A stretch of 64,000 bases of DNA from Flaccisagitta enflata. Its lineage: Eukaryota; Chaetognatha; Sagittoidea; Aphragmophora. Below are positions 25,936-38,370 of this stretch, in pieces; the stretch's first letter is position 1; each line of letters starts with the position of its first letter. The notes under the pieces are model-generated. The model was not told where the DNA came from. It did not search any database and worked only from the letters and a program-made list of their open reading frames with translations. The stretch covers positions 100,378,001-100,442,000 of the forward strand of contig OZ231126.1 in the NCBI GenBank assembly GCA_965153355.1, written 5' to 3'. A program made the translations under genes and the position numbers.

Positions 25936-28015
25936 ATTTTTTTTTTGTTCATCCGTATAACATCACAAGCAATTGTGGGGTACATAAGTATGAAAAGTTT
26001 TACTATAGTTTTGTGATTCTGTAGTACTACTCCAGCCTAGCCGTCCACGACTTATGCCCTATTTTAAGTGTTGGTTTTCTCTCTCTTTATCTGTCATGGG
26101 CGTTAAGCCATAAAGCGGTGGGGCGCTGTATTAGGATGATACTTGTCTGTGTCATTTACCCTCAACCCCCCCCCCCCCACCCCTTGAGTTTCCGAATTCC
26201 ACCGACATAGGGAAACTTACGTTAGAAAGCATCTTTTTATCGTTGGAGTGAATTGTTGAATAGAATCAAAACCATAAACAATCTAATTCTTTGTATGAAA
26301 TACGATAATATGAGAAGGTTTTGTTTTGTTGGCTTCCATCTGAGTCCCCCACCACCTGAAATTTACAATACAACCTTGGACAAGGGGCAAACTTGTTTAC
26401 AAATCAAAACAGAATTGAGCTTGTTGGTGCAATTAAAGCAATATCTGAATAATATTAATCTATATCTTTTTTTTCTCGTGTGAAGATGTTTGATCAAAAT
26501 TTGAAATTTCCCTTATTCTTAACAAGAAATCTCTATAAGTACCATTTTTGGTTTACTGGGCGGTTTTATTAAAATTTTTTTACACCAACCCCTGTAATAA
26601 CAGTGATGTAATTTTTTTTCATTGACTGAATTATTAAATCAATTTACCATGATGGATCTGAAGCCTGTGCTTATGTGGATTGGCGCAAAGTCAGGCCCTG
26701 AACCGTAAGGTCAAATGGTGACATTTTCCTAAAACTAACGAAGGTGATAACATTCTTCCTTCTCTTACCCTGTGGCACCGTTCATTAGCACACCCGCTAA
26801 TAAGGCGTGTCCGCCTATAAGGCATGAAATTTTTAGTCCCTGTAGATATTTCATAGTTATATCTATATTTGCTACAAGGCTGCATCATTATATGGTATGC
26901 TTTTGTCCAGTCCTTCGACATGCACTCCAGTGAAGCTTATCTGTATTGTTTTTTTTTACAGAATATTATGAATACTTTGACCAAAATCACGTTTTTTTTA
27001 ATTGCCTTCTTTTTTTTGACTGCCAGAAGATCAAATCTCCGGAAACTAAATCTTCATCATCAGTAAAAGTAACATAGTGCGAAAACTACTTGGAATTCTA
27101 ACGTGATTTTCTGCCATAGCCTAATAGTGCTATCTACTAATACTGGACAACCTTTTCTACTAAGATATTCTTTAGTGGGGTAAATATTGGTTGATTGCTA
27201 ACTTATTAAGGATACAAAATATACATTGACTTGTAACAAAATTTTTCCAAATTTAGTAGATTAAAATGCCCCATTCATCAACAAAAAAAAATTTTTTTTG
27301 GAGATCAACCATACATACAAAAGTTAGCAGTTAAAAGAAATTATGATCATTGATGGAAAACTTTAGCCATAGCCATACTCTCTTAGACTGTACTTAATAT
27401 TTCAAAGTAAGTGGCAGATTATCATCACTCCTAAGTCTTGTAATGTATGAGCTGATGCATCTGTAATATTTGGGAAAACGTTTGTGCCTAGAAAGGTTTT
27501 CTTTTTTTTTTCAATCAATGTCATACTTAAATGCCTCCACTACTTTTATTTTAAAGCTTTCAGCGACAATTGACTGCATACCTTCATTCACGATGATGCG
27601 ACTGTGTTAAGTGCCGGAATGGGGTACAAAAAATACGAGGATTATGCGAGGAAAGAAGACATCAGGTATGGCTTTAGGGAAGGAACAACAAGTGGGTAAT
27701 ACTTGCTTCACAGTGACATCTCTGAAAAGAAAAACACTGGGTTATAACTCTGAAAGATCACAAACGACATGAATACAAGATATGCTGAGAACAAACAAAC
27801 TGCGGTCGTGCCTCAGACAGCCTCATAGCGAGTTTCTCTATCAGGTCTCCTTGTCTTAAGCCCTGCCTAACCTTATAAAAAGATACTACACAACCTGCCA
27901 TCAATAAGCGGTGGGGCGAGCAGGCAAGTCTGAAAATATAGGGAAACAAGGATAAATTGTGTTTCCCATAGAATTGTAGACTCACAACACAGAAAATAAT
28001 GAAATATATCATTTT
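25936..28015. other. AT-rich, no gene seen
   Basis: Unique DNA with homopolymers. It contains the 13-mer AAGCGGTGGGGCG at 26113-26125 and 27906-27918 (see its own entry). Confidence 0.5.
26113..26125 (+). repeat. Recurrent 13-mer AAGCGGTGGGGCG (site 1 of 4)
   Basis: The same 13 bases are at 27906-27918, 37669-37681 and 42491-42503, all on the plus strand. The neighbourhood (e.g. GCGTTGGCTTAAGATCATAAG at 37678) looks like the D-arm/anticodon part of a tRNA, so these could be stubs of a tRNA-derived SINE. The fourth runs straight into the 314-bp repeat. Confidence 0.5.
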
Positions 28016-28019
28016 TAGA

Positions 28020-28705
28020 GCATTTGTAGACATTTTAGCCCATTTTTGGCCTGTTTTTGGCCTGTTGTGACCCTGGTATCAGTGTCTGAACATCTCAATG
28101 AGTGTTTTGTACTAGTTATGACGGGATAGAGAAAATTCTGAATAACAATGATTTTTCAGTGAAAATGCAGATTTTGGCCATATTAGCCCATTTCAGCAGG
28201 GCATTGGCCTGGTTTGGCTGTGGTATCAGTATCAAAAGCTCTCAATGAAAATATTAGTCCTCATTATGACTAAAGTGAGTTTAAAACAAGAAAAAAAATC
28301 GAATAACAGTTTTTTTTAATGAAATTGCAGATTTTGGTCATTTTGGCCTGTTTTTGGCCTGTTAAGGCTCCAGTATCTGTGTCCAAAGCTCTTAATGGGT
28401 ACATTTGACCTAGGTCTGACTGGATTTAATGAAATTGAAAAAAAATTCTCAATAACAATGATCAATCTGATGAAAATGCAGATTTTGATCAATGTAACCA
28501 ATTTTTGGCCTTTTATTTTTGGCCTTATATGACCCTGATATCAGTGTTCAAGGCTCTCAATACATTTATTTATCCTAGTTCTGACTTGATTAAATGTGAT
28601 TGGCTGGAAAAAAAATCTAAATAGTTCTGATATTTATGGAAAAATGCTGTTTTGGTCTGTTTTGACCCATTCTTCCCCTGTTTTGACTGTTTAAGAACAT
28701 CCTAT
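28020..28705. repeat. Diverged ~150-160-bp tandem satellite
   Basis: GCAGATTTTGG recurs near 28166, 28326 and 28478, each followed by TTTTTGGCCT, a (G)TATCAGTGT(C/T) phrase and CTCTCAATG. Four to five eroded units; no reading frame. Confidence 0.65.
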
Positions 28706-29342
28706 GGCCTCCAGATTCTTGTGGACAGTGTATTAATTACAGTTCTTGTTAGGTTTAATTGAAAATTTCCACCAAGGGACAACAGTGGACTCATAGATAG
28801 CAAAAAAAAAAACACATTTTTACCCCAAAATTGGTATAAAAATGGAATTTTGAAAGAAAGACTCAAAGAATATTTAAAAATGGAGGCCAGATTTGTGTTC
28901 AACACAAAAAAAAGTATGTCAGAATAGTAAGGTTCCACAGCCTTTTGGCAATTTTGGACCTACACTTTAGTTTCTGTTGTTAAGCTCCCTGACTATAACT
29001 GAATTTTGACAAGTGAGCATATATGCCCCTGAAAGACCAATGTCCCGACAGGTTCTTCAAGTTTTAAAAGTGGTCCAAGACTCTGCTCTAATAAGGTTTT
29101 CAAATCATGAAAAAAATCGGTGGGGTTTCTTGGGGTAGTATAAGTTCCAGACCTACTTTTGATGAATTTTTCACCCCAAAAAAAAATAATTTTTCCGCAA
29201 AAGATAAGGAGAAAAAGAGTCGAAATTTTTATGCAAATTTTTTTTATTATAAAGTGAAGGTGAAGAGGGGAAGAAGTATCACTACCATCCAGTGATGTTC
29301 ATGGGTACATCAAAATGATTTCTACGCAAATAAAAGGAAAAA
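28706..29342. other. No gene seen
   Basis: AT-rich. It could include the 3' end of the Ty3/gypsy remnant, but I could not find an LTR pair. Confidence 0.4.
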
Positions 29343-29351
29343 TTACTTGTG

Positions 29352-29984
29352 TTGAATCTTGTTGATCAAGTGGCGTTGAGTGACGTGATGATCAGCCATG
29401 AAGATGAAGGATGGATTTTGGACAACTGAAGTTTCTGTACTTGTCCTCGCCTTCTCCTTTTGCCTCCATTTTTGTGACATCTTCATCACCACAACAATCA
29501 GACACAACTTGCAACTTGCAATTGGGATTGCAGCCGGCCATCTGGTGAGACGGTCGACTATGGTGAGGAGTTTCGAGAAGCCGTTGGATTTGGGGAGGCT
29601 GACAATGCCGACGTGGATTTGTGAAAAATGTCCATTTGGCACTTCGAAGTTGCCGATTGGAGGAACCGTGTTTCTGTGGACTTTGGCTCGTTGGTAGTGT
29701 AGGCAATTTCTAGCCCAGTTGGTTCCATCGAGACGCATGTTAGGCCAAATGAGTTTTGCGGCGACGGCTTGCCGTGTGCGTTCGACGCATGGATGGCCCA
29801 GTCCGTCGATTACATCAAAGATGCGTTTGCGCCATTCTTGCGGAACGAATGGTCGTGCGGGACCATTGCTGACATTGACAATGATATCGACCTTGTTTTT
29901 AAATTCAAGCCGTTTAGAGCTTCTTGTGAAATTTGCCAGAGGTTGGGATAAGTGGTTGCTCGCATGCGAGTCCCTGGAGATCAA
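29352..29984 (-). pseudogene. Integrase fragment
   Basis: Frame with GHPCVERTRQAVAAKLIWPN (part of the zinc-binding H2C2 region, with the usual C..C as NCLHYQRAK), then IHVGIVSLP where the first catalytic Asp of the DDE core (usually VDIVGPLP) is Gly, and TIVDRLTRWPAAIP with the second Asp. The frame departs from integrase after that, so the catalytic Glu and C-terminus are lost. Confidence 0.8.
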
Positions 29985-30090
29985 CGCCCTATGAGTCGAT
30001 TGATGAAATCACCTCCCAGAGTTCTTCCGTCTTCTTGTCCAGGAATGGAGCATGGATTGTTGCGATTGTTTTGTGAATTTTCTAGTTTGG

Positions 30091-30429
30091 TCAAGAAAGT
30101 TGGTTGGCGACAACATTAGCCTTCCCCTCTAGATAGCAGATGTTGTTTGTGTACTCGGTGATACACGAGAGCTGGTACGTCTGGCGTGCCGTGAGTGGTT
30201 CGCTCTTTTTGCGGAGTGACAGGATGAGGCTGTCATGATCGGTGTACAAGGTGAAGGTGCGGCCCTCCACCATATGACGGAAGTGCCGGATCGCTCGGAT
30301 TGAGGCGAGAAGTTTGCGGTCAAACGCTGGCCAAGGTTCCCAGCCAAGAGGTTTGTGTTGTTCAAGTACTGCGCCGATCGCGATTTTTGAAGCATCGGCG
30401 GTGATGGCCGTTCGAGGGTGACAAAGCAT
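30091..30429 (-). pseudogene. RNase H domain fragment
   Basis: ITADASKIAIGAVLEQ (first catalytic Asp), WPAFDRKLLASIRAIRHFRH and FTLYTDHDSLI (TDH motif) are typical of the Ty3/gypsy RNase H between RT and integrase. Confidence 0.85.
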
Positions 30430-30588
30430 GATTGCTTTGGCTGACGTGTGTTTGATTGATTCAGAAGAGTTCTGGCACTCTGGGGTCCAGACTAGGACGC
30501 ATGGTTTTGTTTTTTGTTTGACCTTTGAGGATGTCGAAGAGGTAGTACAGATGATGGGCGGGGCTCTTGATAAATGTCCAGTAGTAAT

Positions 30589-31268
30589 TTACCATGCCCA
30601 AGAATCGTTGTAATTCTTTGATGGTCGTCGGGAGCTTTTGCTTTTGAATAGCTTTGACGCGCTCTGGTAATGGAGGATACGGTACTTGTCTACCTTGTAA
30701 ATGAGAAATTCAAGAGAGGTTTTGCCCAGAACGCATTTCTTGCAATTGACAACCATGCCATTGTCGTCCAAGATCTGAAACACTCGTTTGAGGTCTTTGA
30801 GATGCTGTTTGGGGTTTTCGGAGGCAACCAGGATGTCGTTGATACAAATTAATGTGTGCGGGATGTTGCTGAGTATTTTGTCCATAAGCCGTTGAAAATC
30901 CTGCCCAGCATTTTTTTTTAAAAAGCCTAATGGAATGCAAGGAAGCAGGAACAATCCGAACGGAGTTAGGACGCCAGTTTTTTATTTACATCTTCTTCCG
31001 CAACGGAAATATGATGATAGCCTTTAAGCAAGGCGATTTTGCTAAATATCATCTTTCCTGCGAGAATGTTGCTGAAGTTGGTAAGGCACCGCACCGGGTA
31101 CTTGTCATCTGTTGTTTGGGTGTTGGGCTGGCGGTAATCGCCGCAAACGCGCCATCCGCTGCAGGGAGTTGACGGTGTGCATGTACATGGGCTGACGCTT
31201 GGTTTTCGAGCAACCATTAATGGAGAGGCCCACTCACTTTTCCCCTTCTGCATACACCCAGTTCCCAT
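30589..31268 (-). pseudogene. Reverse transcriptase fragments (two frames)
   Basis: The upstream frame (to about 30966) has SEWASPLMVARKP, WRVCGDYRQPN and KIALLKGYHHISV, motifs of the RT fingers; the catalytic Asp of the usual DL.KGYHQI is replaced (IALLKGYHHI). The downstream frame has CIPLGFLKKNAGQDFQRLMD and CINDILVAS in place of the YxDD box (only one Asp), then the thumb. Frame breaks lie around 30955-30966. Confidence 0.85.
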
Positions 31269-31330
31269 AGTTTCTCAATTTCTGCTTTCGCGACGGCTAA
31301 CTTGTTGGGAGCGGGTTTTTGAGCGCACGA

Positions 31331-31800
31331 CTAGATTGGTCTACATTCGGTTGGGATGTAGTGACGAATGCCATGTTTGGGTTTAAAGGAAGGGGTCGAG
31401 AGATCTTGATACTCGTCGAGTAATTTGTAAAACGGGTCTTGTTTCTGTTCCATGAAATTCACGCGCGTTGTTTGTGAGTTGGTTGCGAAGTCGGCCTGAA
31501 TGCTTACAAAATTTTGCAGGTTTATGAGGCTACCGTCTTGGTGATTTGGTGCCAAATAGAAATGTGCGAGGAAGTCGGCGCTGATGATTGGTTGGGTTAC
31601 GTCTGCGATTATAAAATCAAGGGGAAATACCTTGTTGCCCAAGGTAGCGAGGGGTTCCTGTTTTCCGTAGCAAGGGATTGCTGTGCCATTGGCGGCCAAA
31701 AGTTTTGTGCCATTGGGGCCGGTTTTGCCTTGAGAAGGAGGAGGTGGAAGAATTGAAAAATGCCCACCCGTCGATGAGCCATTTGTATTTGGTTCTTGGA
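31331..31800 (-). pseudogene. Protease region and PR-RT linker fragment
   Basis: AANGTAIPCYGKQEPLATLG and DFIIADVTQPIISADFLAHF are typical of the second half of Ty3/gypsy aspartic protease. The DTG active site would lie further upstream on the minus strand, in another frame, and is not clearly readable. Confidence 0.7.
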
Positions 31801-32437
31801 TCGCGTATTAAAAGATCACCCTTTTCCCTTTCCGTTTTACCTTGGGCGCCCTGCCGGTCCGTTTCCCGAGGATGCCTGGCCCTGTTTTTTTAAATTGGCA
31901 CAGTTGTGGGCTTTCTCGCCAAACTCTTGGTGGTATCGGCAAATTTGCTGAAAAGTTGACGACTTTTCTGGAATTGGGGGTTGCTACGGTTGCCCCCCTC
32001 CAAATGTTTGTTGGTTGCCGTCAGAGAATACGGGCGTGAAGTTTTTTGGTATGACTGGGCGGCCTCTGCCGCGATTTGCGTAACCACCTTTAAATTTGCC
32101 TCAATGGATGGCGCCCGGCGACGCATTGGTTATCTTAACTGAAACAATTGGTCTGGTCACGTCATCCTCCGTGACCACCATCCTCATCACGGAGGTGGCA
32201 GCAAGACATGTGTTCTGGTTCCCCTGCTCCGTCGGCACGGGTGTAGAGGCCGTCGACAAAGCATTTGGTTCAGATGGCACAATGGTTTTCTTTCTACCTT
32301 TCTTTCAAATTGTCAGTCATGAGGGAAGGTTGTATGACGTTTATTGCATTTTCCACACGTCGGTCTCTCTTTACAATCCCTTGCGGAATGTCCTTGTTAA
32401 AAACCATCGAAGCAGAGATGCTTCACTGCTGATTTCT

Positions 32438-32632
32438 TCACTTGATCATCTGCCGCCGACATTGCTTCAAAATGTAACGCCCTCCACAAATATTGCACAC
32501 TTCTGTCAGCTGTGGCTGCATGGGTAGGTTGACGAGCTGTTCCTTGAACGTCGCAGGACCCACGGACGTAGCGGCTACTTTTGTCGGCTTTGGGGCGGTT
32601 TCCATCGGCTCAGTTGACATATTCCACAACAC
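32438..32632 (-). pseudogene. Nucleocapsid-like fragment
   Basis: CNICGGRYILKQC fits a gag zinc knuckle in which the His is missing. Further gag-like words continue upstream to about 33000 in several frames. Confidence 0.5.
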
Positions 32633-32999
32633 CCAATGCTTGATGGGCTAAAAGCTGATCCTTCACATGCTTTAACAGGCGATCACTTTCCAGAAATCCA
32701 TCGAAATATACGGCACTTTGGTGTTAATGATGCGACAAATATATGCTGTCAACGGCCAATTAGAATTGATTCGTGCTTGTGTCAAACATTTTGTCGAGTC
32801 GTTTCCACAAGGTTGCCTTCATCGCCAGCTGTTGTCCATCAATTATCACCTTGTTAGGATTGCCAACTTGCAAACTTCATCCATCTCGTCCAATTCAATG
32901 TTCGATGAAGCGTTATGGAATTTCGTCTTGGCGATGATAAAGTCATTCGGCTTGAAGAAACCATTAGGCTCACATTTCCGTCAGGCAAACATTATTCGC

Positions 33000-34313
33000 T
33001 CCAATGCGGGCGTCGTGCGCGACAGGATCATCTCATCTCATCTCATCTCACCTCTCCTCTTCAATTTCAAATCCTGCGACATCGCTCCATCAGAAGCCAC
33101 CTTTTGCGCTTAATGGGGATGAGCGCTAAGCTGATGATAACCATGCAGCTAACTCCGTCTTTCACCTGACTATTGTTGCATCCTGCCTCTCCAAAATGCT
33201 TAGAAGACCGTCAAATATGCCGCGGTTTTAGACATGTCTGTCTTGACTTCTAAATCCTCGTTGACTTTGTTTACACCATGGACAAAAGTACAGGGCCGAC
33301 TCTCACAGGCCTCTGTCAGCGGTGCATTATTTCTCAGGATGATCATCCTGACTCCCTGGTGGTCATGCCTTCAGCCATGAACCCCTGCAGGGGACTATTT
33401 TCCCCTCAATGCGAAGCTGGATACAACCCCTACTTCGAGGTGCTGGACTCTTTCCTAAAGATTCTAACTCTATCCTTCATCCCTATTGACGTGAAGCATG
33501 GTAAAGCATGGCAGTTTTCAACTCCAACAAGAAATCTTGTCCATTGTGAACTTTGTCACAAGGATAAACAAGTAAGCTATATCATCCAAAGATGAATGAA
33601 TTCAATCATTCTACTCTCTCAACCCTGTCACAATCCACCAGGCACTCCTTGCCGGTAACGCCTATCAACACAGAAGACAAAATCAATTGTACACTACGTA
33701 TATGTATATGTCAATGATGTGAAACCCCGTCTCAATGCTACAACAGTGCCTTACGTGCCCTTGACAGCATTACCTTCTGTCATGGTATCATCTGTCGCAG
33801 CATCATCTATCGCAGGGTCAACTGTTGTGGCATCATCTGTCACGGCCTCACCTGTGGCAGAGTCATAGGCCTCAGCGTCAATAGTTGTGGCATCATGAGT
33901 TACTAATACAATCTACAAGCATCATGGGGCAGCATTACAATCTACAATGCCTTCAAAACAACATCACTCGTATCAACCTCGCTTCCAATCCCATCACGCC
34001 CGGCAACCTGCCTTCCCACATCACCGAAACAACATCTCCTCCAGCATTATCTCTTGCGGCGCCTTCATTACTGGTGTCATCTCTCCTATTGTCCTTTTGC
34101 ATCAGTTGTCAGCGGCTACTCCTTTGAAGTGGACATCTGTCATCATCATCTGTCACGGAGTCATCAGCCGCAGCATCATTGGCCCCGGCACCATTGGTCA
34201 CACTGTTACAATTTACACGCCATCACAGAACTTCACTCGTATTGACCTCACTTCGGATCCCACCACTTGTGGCAGCCTACGTTCCTACATCATCGATCAA
34301 ATCATACACCTGA
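33000..34313. other. Decayed region with CATCATCTGT repeats, no gene
   Basis: 33027-33058 has CATCT pentamers. From 33775 to 33900 and 34130-34200 GTGGCATCATCTGTC(A/G)C-like units recur at about 30 bp, which on the minus strand read as Asp/Ala/Thr codons. Possibly the gag side of the retroelement or an old minisatellite. Confidence 0.4.
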
Positions 34314-35515
34314 GGCAAGGCAGCCCACATGTGTAATGTGAGTAGGTGTTTAGTCCACATTTTAGGTGGTAAGAACATAAGGAAAATTTTGCGGCATACA
34401 AGCCAGCTGCGGCAAGGCAGCCCGCATGTGTAATGTGAGTAGGCGTTTAGTCCACAAGTTAAGTGGTAAGAACACAAGAGAATTTTGCGGCATATAAGCC
34501 ACCTGCGGCAAGGCAGCCCGCATGTGTAATGTGAGTAGGTGGTAAGTCCACATTTTGGGTGGCAGGCACACAAGAGAAGTTTGCGGCATACAAGCCACCT
34601 GCGGCAAGGCAGCCCGCATGTGTAATGTGAGCGATGTTAAGTCCACATTTTAGGTGGTAAGAACATAAGAAAAATTTTGTGGCATACAAGCAACCTGCGG
34701 CAAGGCAGCCCGCATGTGTAATGTGAGTAGGCGTTTAGTCCACAAGTTAAGTGGTAAGAACACAAGAGAATTTTGCGGCATATAAGCCACCTGCGGCAAG
34801 GCAGCCCGCATGTGTAATGTGAGTAGGTGGTAAGTCCACATTTTGGGTGGCAGGCACACAAGAGAAGTTTGCGGCACACAAGCCACCTGCGGCAAGGCAG
34901 CCCACATGTGTAATGTGAGTAGGTGTTTAGTCCACATTTTAGGTGGTAAGAACATAAGGAAAATTTTGCGGCATACAAGCCAGCTGCGGCAAGGCAGCCC
35001 GCATGTGTAATGTGAGTAGGCGTTTAGTCCACAAGTTAAGTGGTAAGAACACAAGAGAATTTTGCGGCATATAAGCCACCTGCGGCAAGGCAGCCCGCAT
35101 GTGTAATGTGAGTAGGTGTTAAGTCCACATTTTGGGTGGCAGGCACACAAGAGAATTTTGCGGCATACAAGCCACCTGCGGCAAGGCAGCCCGCATGTGT
35201 AATGTGAGCGATGTTAAGTCCACATTTTAGGTGGTAAGAACATAAGAAAAATTTTGTGGCATACAAGCAACCTGCGGCAAGGCAGCCCGCATGTGTAATG
35301 TGAGTAGGCGTTTAGTCCACAAGTTAAGTGGTAAGAACACAAGAGAATTTTGCGGCATATAAGCCACCTGCGGCAAGGCAGCCCGCATGTGTAATGTGAG
35401 TAGGTGGTAAGTCCACATTTTGGGTGGCAGGCACACAAGAGAAGTTTGCGGCACACAAGCCACCTGCGGCAAGGCAGCCCGCATGTGTAATATAAGTAGG
35501 GGTCAAGTCCACATG
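34314..35515. repeat. 96-bp minisatellite with 577-bp higher-order repeat
   Basis: About 12.5 monomers of 96-97 bp, each with GGCAAGGCAGCCC and TGTGTAATGTGAG. The monomers fall into types A (CACATTTTAGGTGG), B (CACAAGTTAAGTGG), C (CACATTTTGGGTGGCAGG) and A' (GAGCGATGTTAAG). They are ordered A-B-C-A'-B-C twice: monomer 1 (34314), 7 (34891) and 13 (35468) are each 577 bp apart. Reverse-strand frames of up to 166 codons are just the repeat. Confidence 0.9.
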
Positions 35516-35728
35516 TTAAGTGGATATCATCACACTGGAATGAAAATAACCAACCCAATACTTGAGTAACTGCCTCCGCACTTTTCAGGACAACTGGCCA
35601 TTGTAACCGGATTTGTGCATGGATGGCTATCAGCGAAAAATAAAATTCAATACAATAGAGGAAAGGTTCTTCTGGGTGTACTGTACCCATTAGCATGCCA
35701 AGTGGGGGACGCCCTGCGACTGGTAAGA
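35516..35728. other. Spacer between the two minisatellites
   Basis: Unique 200 bp; its end GTACCCATTAGCATGCCAAG resembles GGGTACCCATTAG next to the single 154-bp-like unit near 24186. Confidence 0.5.
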
Positions 35729-36680
35729 TCCATGTTGCCTCTGAGTGTCTGTCGCTGAGTTTCCATGGTACCTCTGAGTAACTATTCCTGTAATGGAATG
35801 ACATCCATGCGCCCTCTGAGTTTCTCTCCCACAGATTCCATGTGACCGCTGAGTGACTACCTCCTCATATTTTTGGGTAAAATCCATGTTGTCTCTGAGT
35901 GTCTGTCGCTGAGTTTCCATGGTACCTCTGAGTAACTATTCCTGTAATGGAATGACATCCATGCGCCCTCTGAGTTTCTCTCCCACAGATTCCATGTGAC
36001 CGCTGAGTGACTACCTCCTCATATTTTTGGGTAAAATCCATGTTGTCTCTGAGTGTCTGTCGCTGAGTTTCCATGGTACCTCTGAGTAACTATTCCTGTA
36101 ATGGAATGACATCCATGCGCCCTCTGAGTTTCTCTCCCACAGATTCCATGTGACCGCTGAGTGACTACCTCCTCATATTTTAGGTAAAATCCATGTTGTC
36201 TCTGAGTGTCTGTCGCTGAGTTTCCATGGTACCTCTGAGTAACTATTCCTGTAATGGAATGACATCCATGCGCCCTCTGAGTTTCTCTCCCACAGATTCC
36301 ATGTGACCGCTGAGTGACTACCTCCTCATATTTTTGGGTAAAATCCATGTTGTCTCTGAGTGTCTGTCGCTGAGTTTCCATGGTACCTCTGAGTAACTAT
36401 TCCTGTAATGGAATGACATCCATGCGCCCTCTGAGTTTCTCTCCCACAGATTCCATGTGACCGCTGAGTGACTACCTCCTCATATTTTTGGGTAAAAATC
36501 CATGTTGTCTCTGAGTGTCTGTCGCTGAGTTTCCATGGTACCTCTGAGTAACCATTCCTGTAATGGAATGACATCCATGCGCCCTCTGAGTTTCTCTCCC
36601 ACAGATTTCATGTGACCGCTGAGTGACTACCTCCTCATATTTTGGGTAAAATCCATGTTGTCTCTGAGTGTTGCACTCCA
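35729..36680. repeat. 154-bp minisatellite, ~6 copies
   Basis: TCCATGTTG starts units at 35729, 35883, 36037, 36190, 36344, 36499 and 36652 (periods 153-155). Each unit itself holds four related ~38-bp words of the form TCCATGnnnCCTCTGAGT, so the unit is an amplified tetramer. Reverse frames across it are repeat artefacts. Confidence 0.9.
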
Positions 36681-37805
36681 ACTTTCAGCATGCCAAGTTG
36701 GTGGAGTTCCCTGCAACCAGTAAAATCCAGGTTGCCTCTGATGCTTTTTGCTCCCCAATAATCAAACTTGGTGTGTAACATCCTCTTGCTGAATAGTTTG
36801 CTTGTCACTGCTCAACGACAACAGCCCTCTGGATACACTGGTGATGCTATGAACTCAGTTTTCTTGCAGCCAGCATCTTGCAACCAGCATCTTGCAACCA
36901 GCATCTGGCACAGGACAGGTCTGCTCTCATCTAATAACTGATAGCATCTGGGAACTAGGTTGTATATGAAGCTTGCAACTTACTCTTTTCATTGCACTAC
37001 TGAAATCTTGCAACTTGCATCTCCAAGCTTCCTTTCATCTGACAACAAGCATCCAGCTTGCAGATAGCCACTCAATAGTTCCATCTGGTGGCAGAAAACT
37101 CACATTTAACATCTTGCAACAAATCTCTGGCACAAGGTGCACAAATTGCATCTTGCTACTCCAATCTCACAATTTGAATTGCGCTACTAAAAGCTCAACA
37201 GACGCAACTGGCTATCAAAGACCCCAAGTCTCATCTTTTTCAATTAAATGCAAGAATCCGACCCTGAAGCTCAGCATTGCTCACAACTCAAAGTGGCATT
37301 GTGCGATATTGGTCATGCATACATAACACTGGATCTGGTCATGTGATGAAAGTGAACTGCACTCAGGGATTGCGGAATTTGACAAATGACATACAACGCA
37401 AGTTACCATTCAGATAGAAATCATTTATAGCTAGTAATTAGAAAGGATATGATGAACAGAGGAAGACAATTTAAAAAGAAAAATCAACCTAGTTATCTAC
37501 TGGAGAAATTGGACATAATGAATGACATACACTGGGAATTCACATCCATTCACTTCATCACTGGCACTCACATGCCCGGAATTCCTATGTAAACAGTATG
37601 CAGAACAATCAAAAGCGATGGTTCTCACTTTTGAAACTACAAACTGCCCTATGGATCCACCTATCACAAAGCGGTGGGGCGTTGGCTTAAGATCATAAGT
37701 CCCATATATGCATACTAACATCCAATATGCTAATATTTACTCATCATTTATTCTATTTATTCAGTACACCTTTGAATGATAATTGTTTGGGTAATGTTTT
37801 ACATA
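36681..37805. other. No gene seen; CATCTTGCAAC words
   Basis: 36860-37150 has scattered CAGCATCTTGCAACC words, three in tandem at 36877-36905. The 13-mer AAGCGGTGGGGCG is at 37669-37681. No reliable coding frame. Confidence 0.5.
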
Positions 37806-38370
37806 AAGGTCATTAGTAAGTTTGGCCTCACCCATTTTTTTTTTTCTCAGACATCTATCCAATTTTGTTTTTAGTTTTCCATGGTAGTATGCAAAGCAGA
37901 ACAAAATCATAATGATTTGATTTGTGTCATCTTGTCCATAAAAGTCGTTAGTAAGTACGGCTCTCCAGAACTTCTAAAGCACATCTATACAAAATATTCA
38001 AATAAACAGTGCAAAATCATGATGGTCATGTTTTACATTGGGGTCGTTGTGAGTGCGGCCTACCCAAAATCTTTACAATCTTTACAAAAATTCCTTTTCC
38101 ATACCAGAATGTCATTTGTCCTATAGAAAACCAGCAGAATTAACTAACAATGACCTATAGCAATTATCATAACACAATCATAACGATGGAATGGTAATCT
38201 TGTGATGGCCATTGGTAAGGCCTATGTCAATTCTCTTCAGACAACTACATATGAGTTATGTTTACCTTTCACATACCAGAATACTAATTATTATATTGAA
38301 ATCCAACAATATCATGACAATTATTATTTGAGTCATGTTGTTTCTAAAGGTCGTTGGTGAGTACGGCCTA
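37806..38370. repeat. Strongly diverged tandem repeat
   Basis: AAAGGTCATTAGTAAGT..GGCCT-like words recur near 37806, 37937, 38040, 38207 and 38348, with AAAATCAT and CATACCAGAAT words between. Spacing is 100-165 bp. Confidence 0.5.

Larger units (their letters stand above)
29343..32632 (-). mobile_element. Degraded Ty3/gypsy retrotransposon (gag-NC to integrase)
   Basis: On the minus strand, in the order expected for Ty3/gypsy: a nucleocapsid-like piece, protease, reverse transcriptase, RNase H, integrase. Every domain is present only as fragments in different frames, so the copy is dead. No LTRs were identified. Details are in the following entries. Confidence 0.85.

Noticed and set aside
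34314-36680. CRISPR-like regularly spaced repeats
   Set aside because: Units are contiguous 96- and 154-bp tandem repeats without unique spacers or cas genes in a eukaryotic context; they are minisatellites.
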